From a virus, in IMG/VR virus record IMGVR_UViG_3300047563_000087, positions 1 through 28,677 of that record: a stretch of DNA of 28,677 bases; one strand, given 5' to 3'. The position numbers and the translations under genes were made by a program. The notes under the pieces are model-generated. The model saw nothing but the letters and a program-made list of their open reading frames with translations, was not told the origin of the DNA and made no database searches. Positions 1-7,112 of this stretch are shown piece after piece. Positions within the stretch are counted from its first letter, which is position 1, and each line of letters starts with the position of its first letter.

Positions 1-417
1 GTACAACGTGCGGATTGCTCCAGCTGCTGCTTGGCGCATTGCCTCAGGGAATGGCTCAAGGTTGAAGTCGCCAACCATTTCAATCCCCCAATGGGTGCGG
101 TTCCAGCTTGGGGAATGAGTGCCCTCGAGCCAAAGCGGCCAGACCGTGTTGATAAGGCCATCAGGAGAAATTAACAGGTGTGGGCCGCCTGTAAAGTGAC
201 GTGCCACCCAATCAACGCTCATGTTCTCGATTCGCTGAGCTGGAGTGATTGGGTGGCCGTTGCCGTCGTGTCCTGGCCAGGACATTGTTCCGGTATTGTG
301 AAGAACAACACCATAGGGGATCCAGCGCCCCATTTTCGCTTTCACTTCAGTTTCGACATAGCTTTCGAATTCCTGAATCGTGTATGACTTTTTAAGCAGT
401 CCATCCATTGCTTGCAT
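1..417 (-). CDS. Endolysin, N-acetylmuramoyl-L-alanine amidase (partial, 3' end outside window)
   Basis: I translated this by hand. The minus strand is open from ATG at 417 to the window edge, giving 139 residues with no stop. A GGAGA ribosome binding site lies just upstream. The protein matches the amidase_2/PGRP fold: a hydrophobic strand ending in VVLHNTGT with a candidate zinc ligand His40, then ARHFTGGPHLLISPDGLI at about 72-89, then THSPSWNRTHWGIEMVGDFN at 100-119, the usual H...N...GIE core. Such enzymes cut the amide bond between muramic acid and L-alanine in peptidoglycan and lyse the host late in infection. No signal peptide is visible, so a holin would be needed for release. It lies directly downstream of the fibre gene, a common place for lysis genes. 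The remaining zinc ligands would lie in the missing part. Confidence 0.88.
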   Translation of the reverse strand, partial: MQAMDGLLKKSYTIQEFESYVETEVKAKMGRWIPYGVVLHNTGTMSWPGHDGNGHPITPAQRIENMSVDWVARHFTGGPHLLISPDGLINTVWPLWLEGTHSPSWNRTHWGIEMVGDFNLEPFPEAMRQAAAGAIRTLY

Positions 418-439
418 TATAGTTCTCCGTTGTTTTTGT

Positions 440-1540
440 TTATGCGTATTCGTAAATTATGATCAGGCCGTCGCCGCCAGAGCCTGCAGAGAATGCCCCA
501 GGGAAAGAATATGGCGTCCACCCATAACCAGCGCCGCCGCCAGCGCCAGTGCTGCCATCGCTGCCGTTAACTGCAGGGTTGCCCCAGTGGCCTGCGAATC
601 CACCTTGCCCGTATGGGCTTGGTGCACCTGTCGTATAAACAGGATTGCTTGGGCTGCTTACGCCAGTCGAAGTATTAACAGGAGTGTACATCTCTCCAAT
701 CAATGGCTGATTGCCTTGTGCTGAGAACAGCATGCCTGCAGACATTGGGCTCGCAGGGATGATAGAGTTTACCAGATTCAAAGCCTGACCGCCAGGAAGA
801 TTTGTTGACCCAAGCCCAGAGTACATACCGCCATGACCACCCTTTGCAATAAGAGATCCGAAGATCGTATCTCCGCCATCAGCACCATTCGTGTTAACAG
901 CAGTGACAGCACCAGCTCCACCTTTTCCGATGGTGAATGCTGTTGCTGCAGGATTCGCGATATATGCCTTCAACCAAGACCCTGAAGATCCGCCATTGCC
1001 CCAAGTTGCAGTGTAGGTGGTATTGCCGCCTTGGCCTTGTTGGTTCAAACCGCCACAACCACCAGCGCCGCCGCCGCCAATCATTTCAACAATGATGCCT
1101 TTTGTTCCAGCTGTTGGGGTGTAGTTGCCGCTTTGCGTCAAAGTCTGAACGCCCAAGAGTCCGCCAGCAGATGGCGTTGGGGTTGAAGGAATTGCCGGAA
1201 CAACAAAAGTTACACCGTCAACAGAAACAGTCTTTGATCCATCGGAATTTGTCGTAACTGTAGCCACAGCATCAGGAGCTGCACTTGCAGCAATTAGCTT
1301 TTCGATCGCATTATAAAGGTTGCAATTCGAAGCCGTATCCCAACATGAAGTGGACTTATCAACAACGCAAAGCATTTCGGAAATGAGGCTGTTCATCACC
1401 TCTGGCGTCAACTGCAAAAGGCACCCATTCGCATAGAACGTTGGTGCGGTCGTGCAGTTTGGAGTTGTTGGCGTATAGGCGTGAGGTGCTGCTGAAGGAA
1501 CAACACCACCATTCGCAGAGTTAGGAAATGGTCCAGTCAT
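440..1540 (-). CDS. Tail fibre protein with Gly-rich C-terminal adhesin domain
   Basis: This 366-residue protein starts at ATG 1540 behind AAAGGATTAATTT. The first 80 or so residues carry clustered Cys (NCTTAP, NGCLL, MLCVV, SCWDTASNC) and probably attach to the baseplate. From about residue 130 it reads LTQSGNYTPTAGTKGIIVEM followed by IGGGGAGGCGG and many Gly-rich turns, ending GGDGLIIIYEYA. That pattern (a 'G-Y-T-P-x-G' strand, a Gly-rich body and a closing 'GlIIIeEY' strand) is the Gly-rich domain found at the tips of phage tail fibres, where it binds host surface molecules. It is the last gene of the tail module, after the gp48/gpI-like gene, as expected for a receptor-binding fibre. The receptor cannot be read from sequence. 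Confidence 0.8.
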   Translation of the reverse strand: MTGPFPNSANGGVVPSAAPHAYTPTTPNCTTAPTFYANGCLLQLTPEVMNSLISEMLCVVDKSTSCWDTASNCNLYNAIEKLIAASAAPDAVATVTTNSDGSKTVSVDGVTFVVPAIPSTPTPSAGGLLGVQTLTQSGNYTPTAGTKGIIVEMIGGGGAGGCGGLNQQGQGGNTTYTATWGNGGSSGSWLKAYIANPAATAFTIGKGGAGAVTAVNTNGADGGDTIFGSLIAKGGHGGMYSGLGSTNLPGGQALNLVNSIIPASPMSAGMLFSAQGNQPLIGEMYTPVNTSTGVSSPSNPVYTTGAPSPYGQGGFAGHWGNPAVNGSDGSTGAGGGAGYGWTPYSFPGAFSAGSGGDGLIIIYEYA

Positions 1541-1557
1541 AAATTAATCCTTTCAAG

Positions 1558-2538
1558 TTAGTTTGGTGTGATGTTTGGAGGTGTTACAGAAACGTCAGGT
1601 GTTGCGCAACGTTTCAATTTGTCAACAGCAGGACAAGGCACGATAGAACGAAGAATACACTCAGCAGCAAGCAACCCAGGATAAACCCTAGGATTGTTAA
1701 TCCCAGGACAAGTTGGGATATACCATGATTGAATTTGTATTTCGCATCCATTATTGCATGCGTCTCCTGTCCAGCCGCAAATCGTGTCATTCTTGTTGCA
1801 AAGCAGATAGTCAAAAGCTGATGCTGGCTTGGGGCAAATTCCAGACCCAAATACATATGATCCAGGAAAACAATCTGCTGTGTCGGTTAGCGAAAGGCTC
1901 GCGCCCAAAGGCTCTATTATCCAATTAAGCGTTGCAAGGTTTTTCACCCCAACCATTGCAGCGCGGCTGAGCGCAACAAGAATGCCGTGCTTAACTGCGT
2001 CGCGCAAAGCCGGAGAGCTTTGGTCTGGGCAGAATACAGCGCCTGTAGCCGTAACAACGTCCAGCGGGCCAGCCGTTCCATTACAAACATTTCCGCAGTG
2101 CTGCGTAAAGCAGTCTTGCCAACCAAGACGATCAAGCCAACTGTCCATAGTTGAATAGGCAGTGTAAGGAGAGCTTTCCTGAAGTGAAGGCAAAAGCCCA
2201 TTCATCAAAACATCATACAGCTCGTTCGATTTGTAAATTGAGTATTGAACGATGCTTGTGCAATTCGCCTTGCCCAAAAGCGAAGCACACTTTTGCCCAG
2301 GACGCAAACCATATTTGCAATCGCAGTTGTTGCAACGATCAAGCCAGAACATCTTTTCATCATCCCACATTGGCCCACTAGGCAAAAGGTTGATGAAATT
2401 GCAAGCAAGGTTGCAGCGCGTAATTGTGCAAAGGTCTGGAGGGCAGCAGTTGCTTGGGGCAAGCTCGCCGACATAAACGATGCCATCCGCTGAAGTCGGT
2501 CGGCCTAGAACCATTGAGTCGATAAAATATTGCGTCAT
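1558..2538 (-). CDS. Baseplate/tail protein, Mu gp48 (P2 gpI, DUF2313/YmfQ)-like, Cys-rich
   Basis: This 326-residue protein starts at ATG 2538, two bases after the baseplate J stop, so translational coupling is likely. The family helps close the baseplate and links it to fibres. Supporting features are NLLPSGPMWDD at about residues 50-60, matching the 'LLP.G..W' opening of this family, and YSTMDSWLDRLGWQDCF at about 127-143, matching its 'tA...l..WE..lGl.d' segment, plus the position right after baseplate J and before a fibre. It is longer than the roughly 180-200 residues usual for the family. The extra length is Cys-rich: NCCPPDLCTITRCNLAC, DRCNNCDCKYG, QHCGNVCNG, and CNKNDTICG followed by DACNNGCEI. 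The paired spacing suggests metal sites or disulfides. The C-terminal third is not recognised. Confidence 0.72.
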   Translation of the reverse strand: MTQYFIDSMVLGRPTSADGIVYVGELAPSNCCPPDLCTITRCNLACNFINLLPSGPMWDDEKMFWLDRCNNCDCKYGLRPGQKCASLLGKANCTSIVQYSIYKSNELYDVLMNGLLPSLQESSPYTAYSTMDSWLDRLGWQDCFTQHCGNVCNGTAGPLDVVTATGAVFCPDQSSPALRDAVKHGILVALSRAAMVGVKNLATLNWIIEPLGASLSLTDTADCFPGSYVFGSGICPKPASAFDYLLCNKNDTICGWTGDACNNGCEIQIQSWYIPTCPGINNPRVYPGLLAAECILRSIVPCPAVDKLKRCATPDVSVTPPNITPN

Positions 2539-2540
2539 GA

Positions 2541-3719
2541 TCAGGCCAAGTTGGTGAAGATTTGAACAGCGCCAGAATAGTTGATATTGTTAATGCAAGG
2601 CATGTAGTCGCAATTTGGAACAAGGTCGCCGCACTTGCTGATATATCCGCCAATGCTGTCGAGTGGCGCAAAAGAAATAACAAACTGCGTGTCAGCACCA
2701 ACGATTTGCGCAATAGCGAGGTCAAGGTTGCGCAACGAAAATGGGTTGCCAGGAGATGCCTTTTTGAGCAAGTCACTCAACACAGAATTGATAGCCTGCT
2801 GTTGGGCTGCTGTGAAGCAACCTGCAATGTTTAAATCAATCATCCAAGGCGATGCCGTATAGCACTGCCCACAAACCCCAACCTCCATCTGCCCACGCCC
2901 AAGCCCAGCAGGCGAACCCCAAAGCCAGTTGTTAAGGTCGTCAAGAATGTTTTGCGGAGCAAGGCCACACTTGAATGTGTTGTCAAACATGACATAGAAC
3001 TTGCTTTCGTTACCGCAGCAACTTGCGCATTGTCCACAGTTTTCAACACAGTTACAAGTCCTGTCAACAACGCGCGTGACGCAAGGCCATTCCATAATCT
3101 TGTCGACGATGAACGAGCGCGTTGCACGCGGAACATTGGCCTTGCGGTTCAAATAGCGCGTGCGGAATGCTTCGCATTCTTCCGCATTGCTTCCGCCGCA
3201 AAATGCTGAACCGTATGGCGTAACTGTAGGATCAATTCCTGTAACAGGAGAAGCCAGCGTGCCAGTTCCTGAAACGTTGTTGCCGTCTGGCCCAGGAACA
3301 ATCGCCTTGACCTGCAAAACTGCTCCGCCTTGGGGCAGAATTGGCGGAACCGTACCAACAGCACGATATTGCTGAGAGCCGAAAGTTATCTGAAGCGGAA
3401 GAGGAATTGTTGTTCCTGTTACGCCAGTTATTTGAACATAGCCTTGCGCAAATCCCGCAGGCTTAGGATAAATTCCGTCAAGCGCCGCCAACTTAACAAG
3501 ATTGTCGCAGCAAGCTGTGCGTGGATCACGTTCGGCCCATTGCTGCGCAGAAATTGAATAGAATTCCTCTGCCATTGCATAGTTGTTTGCGACAACATAG
3601 TATTCCACGCTCTCTGGAATTACAGAAGCGCCGCCCAAAACTGTTGCCTCAAACGATGCCTTTATCTTGTCGTACAAGGCTTGTGGATCGGGACGAGGAA
3701 GAATGCAATCATTTGACAT
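2541..3719 (-). CDS. Baseplate J-like protein (Mu gp47 family) with Cys-rich insertion
   Basis: The ATG at 3719 behind GGAATTAAAA is preferred over an upstream TTG, giving 392 residues. Baseplate J proteins form the wedge of contractile-tail baseplates. The N-terminal helices, the QGYVQITGVTGTTIPLPLQI strand region at about 92-111, and the segment SNAEECEAFRTRYLNRKANV at about 177-196 leading to RSFIVDKIMEWPCVTRVVD match the family's 'GtdpEs..e.R.R...' and 'Wa.ev.GVt.v.V' stretches. Directly after VVDRT, where relatives have a short turn, lies CNCVENCGQCASCCG (222-236). Further Cys occur at 213, 251, 283 and 286. The gene follows gp46 and precedes gp48, exactly the Mu order. Fold assignment is good. 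The role of the Cys loop is unknown. Confidence 0.85.
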   Translation of the reverse strand: MSNDCILPRPDPQALYDKIKASFEATVLGGASVIPESVEYYVVANNYAMAEEFYSISAQQWAERDPRTACCDNLVKLAALDGIYPKPAGFAQGYVQITGVTGTTIPLPLQITFGSQQYRAVGTVPPILPQGGAVLQVKAIVPGPDGNNVSGTGTLASPVTGIDPTVTPYGSAFCGGSNAEECEAFRTRYLNRKANVPRATRSFIVDKIMEWPCVTRVVDRTCNCVENCGQCASCCGNESKFYVMFDNTFKCGLAPQNILDDLNNWLWGSPAGLGRGQMEVGVCGQCYTASPWMIDLNIAGCFTAAQQQAINSVLSDLLKKASPGNPFSLRNLDLAIAQIVGADTQFVISFAPLDSIGGYISKCGDLVPNCDYMPCINNINYSGAVQIFTNLA

Positions 3720-3721
3720 TT

Positions 3722-4255
3722 TTAATTCCAAACAAATCCGTTTGCAAGAGGTGAGCCGCTCAAATCAACAGTCGATACATTGGCGTTGTTTGAGCCAAAG
3801 ATTTTCGCAACAAGGCTGAACAAGTTGTTGCCAGAATAATTAACATCGACCTCAACCGACTTCGCAACGCCATATTTAACGAGCTTTTGAAGATCGAATT
3901 CGGCTTGGCGTTTAATGGCGCTTACAGTTTCAGCAGTCGTCTTGCCTGCCTTTACCTTGCGCAATAATGAGCCTGAGCTTTGGTTGGGGCCAGCGTATGA
4001 ATCGCCCCAAAAGCCGCCAGCCTGTCCAGGCTTATAGCCGCAATTCGTTGCAGGCATAAGTGCGTCCGTCAGCAAAATGTTGATTGCCAAGCCCTTCACC
4101 CAATCAGCAGTCGAAATGCCTTGGGCAGATTCACCATTGTTAAAAGGCAAACCAAAAGTTGCGCAAGGCTCTCCGCAACCATTTACGTTAGAGCTGCAAG
4201 GGCCAGTGGCCCAGAATAGCCTGCGTCGATCAGGACTTACAACATCACAAGTCAT
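3722..4255 (-). CDS. Baseplate protein, Mu gp46 (PF07409) family
   Basis: This 177-residue protein has its ATG overlapping the TGA of the spike gene (ATGA). Family hallmarks are visible: LAINILLTDALMPATN (about 57-72) resembles the 'v..sLlTDrra' strand, GGFWGDSYAGPNQSSGSLLR (about 80-99) matches 'RGWWgD...gSrLW', and a following helix (TAETVSAIKRQAEFDLQKLV) then KYGVAKSVEVDVNYSG match the 'A..aLqwLv.dGva..v.v' end. These proteins are T4 gp25-like and help tie the baseplate wedge to the tube and sheath. An N-terminal extension of about 45 residues contains GPCSSNVNGCGEPC, another Cys cluster. The position between spike and baseplate J agrees with Mu. Confidence 0.83.
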   Translation of the reverse strand: MTCDVVSPDRRRLFWATGPCSSNVNGCGEPCATFGLPFNNGESAQGISTADWVKGLAINILLTDALMPATNCGYKPGQAGGFWGDSYAGPNQSSGSLLRKVKAGKTTAETVSAIKRQAEFDLQKLVKYGVAKSVEVDVNYSGNNLFSLVAKIFGSNNANVSTVDLSGSPLANGFVWN

Positions 4256-4548
4256 GCGCTAAATCCTGGAACAACAACAGGCTGCGGGCCAGTTGGTTGA
4301 TTTGTATTCATTACGCCTGAGACAGTAAGATTGCCACCAACGCTCAAGTCGCCTTGGATAACAACGTTGCCGCGAATGTACAATGTGTTGCCCTTGACTT
4401 CAAAAATGCCATTGCGCGTTGCGAAATTATCGTCGTCAACATAGGTGCGATTTTTGTTGATCTCAACAGCACGTTTAGGATCAACTGGCGATTGAATTCC
4501 ACCAACGCCTTCTGGCCATTGGCGTTGTTGCTTGAGGGAATTGCCCAC
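4252..4548 (-). CDS. Baseplate spike, Mu gp45-like, C-terminal part (frame-interrupted gene)
   Basis: This frame is open from just after a TAG at 4597-4599 down to the TGA at 4252. The first start-like codon in it is GTG 4548, with no convincing ribosome binding site. It encodes the second half of a Mu gp45-type spike: QRQWPEGVGGIQSPVDPKRA, then RTYVDDDNFATRNGIFEV, then the repetitive beta strands LYIRGNVVIQGDLSVGGNLT that wind into the trimeric needle. The stop overlaps the gp46 start as ATGA, as at other junctions here, so this is the real 3' end of the gene. The N-terminal half lies in the neighbouring frame (4787 down to about 4533). It could be made as a fusion by frameshifting or as a separate short protein, or the split could be a sequence error. 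Confidence 0.72.
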   Translation of the reverse strand: MGNSLKQQRQWPEGVGGIQSPVDPKRAVEINKNRTYVDDDNFATRNGIFEVKGNTLYIRGNVVIQGDLSVGGNLTVSGVMNTNQPTGPQPVVVPGFSA

Positions 4549-4787
4549 TTCTTGTTTGAATCGCTTGAGCCAGAAAGCAAAAGCACTTCTGCGTCGCTAT
4601 TGCTTGGGATATTGAAGCCGCCAACACCGTGAACAACAAAGGCCTCTTGATCCTCTGTTCCAGTGCCTTTCACCTTGATGTAGCTGCCGCCGCTTGAGCT
4701 GTACTTAAGCTCGCCCCAAATGTGGGCTTCAACTTGATCAAGGTTGTCTGATGAGTGATTTGTATCGCTGCGCAATGGTGCGGTCAT
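4344..4787 (-). CDS. Baseplate spike, Mu gp45-like, N-terminal part (frame-interrupted gene)
   Basis: The ATG at 4787 overlaps the hub stop as ATGA, behind AGGAACCAATAGC. The first 85 or so residues resemble the start of Mu gp45/gpV-type spikes: EAHIWGELKYSSSGGSYIKV, HGVGGFNIPSNSDAEVLLLS and GSSDSNKKWAIPS. After about 4533 the frame loses family character and runs on as a probable shadow to 4344, while the expected continuation (KQQRQWPEGVGG) is in the -1 frame. Joining the frames by re-reading one base at the TCA AGC codons near 4530-4536 gives about 178 residues, close to the family size. Restoring a single A (TCAAGC to TCAAAGC) would do the same. The spike punctures the outer membrane, so loss of its needle would probably be lethal. 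Confidence 0.7.
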   Translation of the reverse strand: MTAPLRSDTNHSSDNLDQVEAHIWGELKYSSSGGSYIKVKGTGTEDQEAFVVHGVGGFNIPSNSDAEVLLLSGSSDSNKKWAIPSSNNANGQKALVEFNRQLILNVLLRSTKIAPMLTTIISQRAMAFLKSRATHCTFAATLLSKAT

Positions 4788-5923
4788 GCTATTGGTTCCT
4801 GGGGAACAGTGCCAGCTTCAAGATTTGCTCCGCTCCATGGCAACGGATATTTTCCATTCGTTGTAACCTGCTTCCCTGCCTCTGCTGCAGATTTAAGAGT
4901 TTGGGCTGAGCCTTTAACTGACTTTTGATGTGGAGGAGCTAAGGTCAAGCTCGTAGTGATTGAATCCTTTGTGCACTTATATACGAGGTCTGTGCATTCA
5001 AGAGTTTGAGACAATCCTTCAGAGCCGATGAACACCATATGCAACATCCCAACATCCCACGGGTTGCCGCTTGGCGTTTGAACATGAAGCACATCAACAT
5101 TCACCTTAAGGCTTTCGCTTGCGCGTTTGCCTGCCTCGAACTTTGCTCGACGCTCAAGAGTGCTCTGCTTTCCATCGCCAAAGTGATGAATTGTCAAAGG
5201 CACGTTGATTGGGACGTTCTTGTTCTCAATCAGAACAATTTGGTTAAGCAGGCTCGCCTTGCCGCGAATATCCTTACTGGTGCGCTTGCCTTTGACTTTG
5301 ATCTTGTTCTTTTGATTATGAATGCTCTGCTCAACGCTAAACTTAAGAATGTTTCCGCCATCAGCATAAATCAAAGGCTCACCAGTTTCCTGGAGCGTGT
5401 CGTCAGTTACAACGAGCTTTCCCTCACGACCTTCAAACATGAAGTGCGAGTTTTCAGCTGCAAGCCTATGAAGCTCATCGCTAACATAAGCCCCGTCCCT
5501 AAAGATAGAACGCTCAATGTCTTGGGCTTCTGCACGCCAATCAACATCAATACCAAAGTCATCACTCAATGTCTTTGTGACCTTTTGGGTGTTTGTCTTT
5601 AGGATCGTACCAGTCTTGTGTTGGTGCGAACTATCGACAAGAACGCGAGTTTTACCTCGGCACTGAAGGGTGATCTTGTAGGTGTCTTTGTCTGCCGAAG
5701 CTGAGCGACTGTCAACGCCTCCAGTGAATGCGATGTGTCCGCCAATATAGATTTGAACATCAACACCAGCAACCGCCTGAACAATAATTGGGGAAACAGG
5801 AATTACAGAATAGAAAACTGTGATCTCGGCAGAGCCTGTAAGGTCTTTCTTTTTGCGCGTCAGAGACATCTCTGTCCATTCGGAAAGATAAGCGCCGCCA
5901 ATAAGAATTGTTACAGGATCCAT
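4784..5923 (-). CDS. Baseplate hub protein, Mu gp44/gpP (phage late control D, T4 gp27-like)
   Basis: The ATG at 5923 overlaps the previous stop (TGATG) with AAAGG upstream. A TTG one codon earlier is unlikely, so the protein has 379 residues. It begins VTILIGGAYLSEWTEMSLTR, then continues with beta-rich segments: the YIGGHIAFTGGVDSR strand, VDSSHQHKTGTILKTNT, a LHRLAAENSHFMFEGREGKL segment (about 153-172) like the 'l..la...g..~~~.dg~l' part of hub proteins, and a domain rich in charged strands (NKIKVKGKRTSKDIRGKA). Order and length match Mu gp44, the trimeric hub that carries the spike and joins it to the tube. It is translationally coupled on both sides. Function rests on context plus family-like pattern. 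Confidence 0.82.
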   Translation of the reverse strand: MDPVTILIGGAYLSEWTEMSLTRKKKDLTGSAEITVFYSVIPVSPIIVQAVAGVDVQIYIGGHIAFTGGVDSRSASADKDTYKITLQCRGKTRVLVDSSHQHKTGTILKTNTQKVTKTLSDDFGIDVDWRAEAQDIERSIFRDGAYVSDELHRLAAENSHFMFEGREGKLVVTDDTLQETGEPLIYADGGNILKFSVEQSIHNQKNKIKVKGKRTSKDIRGKASLLNQIVLIENKNVPINVPLTIHHFGDGKQSTLERRAKFEAGKRASESLKVNVDVLHVQTPSGNPWDVGMLHMVFIGSEGLSQTLECTDLVYKCTKDSITTSLTLAPPHQKSVKGSAQTLKSAAEAGKQVTTNGKYPLPWSGANLEAGTVPQEPIA

Positions 5924-7107
5924 CAAACACCTTTAGCCGAAACAATCGGCCCAAGCAAGAATGGCAAAGCATTGGTGTTTGCAGCTTCAAGCTCTGCAAA
6001 TCGTTTCGCATCGCCATAAATAGAAAATGACGCAACAAGCGAATGAACAGAAGCCCCAAAGTCATAGCGGATTGTCGATGGCTTGTTGTATGCATTGCTA
6101 AGAATGCGTCGCCCAGCAATAGAAGCAAAGTCTCGCAGCTGCAGGAATAGCTTATCGTTGCAGTTTGCCTTTGCGATCTGTGCTTCGTTTTCAAGCAGCG
6201 CCATAACAGCATCATACTTTGCAAGTGCATCAGACATCGTTACAGGAGGATTGTCAATAAGCGCCTTTGCCATTTCAGCAGCCGCGCTAATGCGCACAAG
6301 GCTGAACACGGCATTTTGCGACTTTCCGCCAACCCCATTAAGTGTTGTGTTTTGGGCAGCCCAATTCGCAACGCTTCGGAATGCATCATATTTGTCTGCA
6401 TCACTTACATAGTTGTCGATGACTTTGATGCTGCTCATTATCTGCTCAAGAGCATAAGGCCGAACCTTGAAGCTAGAAGAACTTGCAATTGCATCGTCAA
6501 ATGCGCCCAGCACTTGCCATTGGTCAACTGTTCCGTTGATGCCGATGTTCTTGTAATAAACACCGCGCATGAATTGAACAGCCCCAACAGCTGAATTGAC
6601 GACTGATGCAACATCAAAGTACATCGTCAATTCAGGAAAGTATGAAGAGCTGAAGCTGATCCCAGCAGCATCAAGAATTCCGCCAATGTCAATGCTAAGG
6701 AAATTGCCAAGCAAGTTTACAGGGCTGATGTTGAAGTTGGCTTCAACAAAGCTAAGTTCGCAGGTGGTGATGCCTTTGCCTTCAAGAACATCGTCTTTGA
6801 ACTTTGCTTCAGTGCAAGCCGCAATAATTGTTCCACGTGTTGGGTGGATCAATGGTCCAGGGCCAGGACTTTCACAAGCCGCAATAAGAACAGCTGCGTC
6901 CTTAATGTGGGTGTTCTCGACGAAGCGCCCAGAAAGCGTGTACTTGCGGATCTTTCGCCCAAGGTCAACATAGCCAGTGTGTTCGGCGAATGGGAATTCG
7001 CCTTCGTGACCGCGCCGCCCATGCTCTGAAGTTACCTCCATCGCATCAAACTGAACGCCTTTGAACGAGGCAATTGCATAATCTGGGCAATAGTTACCAC
7101 GTGCCAT
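5923..7107 (-). CDS. DNA circularization-type tail protein (Mu gp43/gpN, DNA_circ_N)
   Basis: This 394-residue protein starts at ATG 7107 behind AAGGTGATTTGA. The first 100 residues fit the DNA_circ_N family: ASFKGVQFDAMEVTSEHGRR, GEFPFAEHTGYVDLGRKIRK, TLSGRFVENTHIKDAAVLIA and ACESPGPGPLIHPTRGTI (the conserved 'A.e.pGpG.LvHPt.G'). Despite the family name, in Mu-like phages this gene sits between the tape measure and the hub and is treated as a baseplate or tail protein (gpN). A role at the distal end of the tube is likely. The C-terminal two thirds are helical and variable, as in relatives. The stop overlaps the hub start. Confidence 0.85.
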   Translation of the reverse strand: MARGNYCPDYAIASFKGVQFDAMEVTSEHGRRGHEGEFPFAEHTGYVDLGRKIRKYTLSGRFVENTHIKDAAVLIAACESPGPGPLIHPTRGTIIAACTEAKFKDDVLEGKGITTCELSFVEANFNISPVNLLGNFLSIDIGGILDAAGISFSSSYFPELTMYFDVASVVNSAVGAVQFMRGVYYKNIGINGTVDQWQVLGAFDDAIASSSSFKVRPYALEQIMSSIKVIDNYVSDADKYDAFRSVANWAAQNTTLNGVGGKSQNAVFSLVRISAAAEMAKALIDNPPVTMSDALAKYDAVMALLENEAQIAKANCNDKLFLQLRDFASIAGRRILSNAYNKPSTIRYDFGASVHSLVASFSIYGDAKRFAELEAANTNALPFLLGPIVSAKGV

Positions 7108-7112
7108 TCAAA

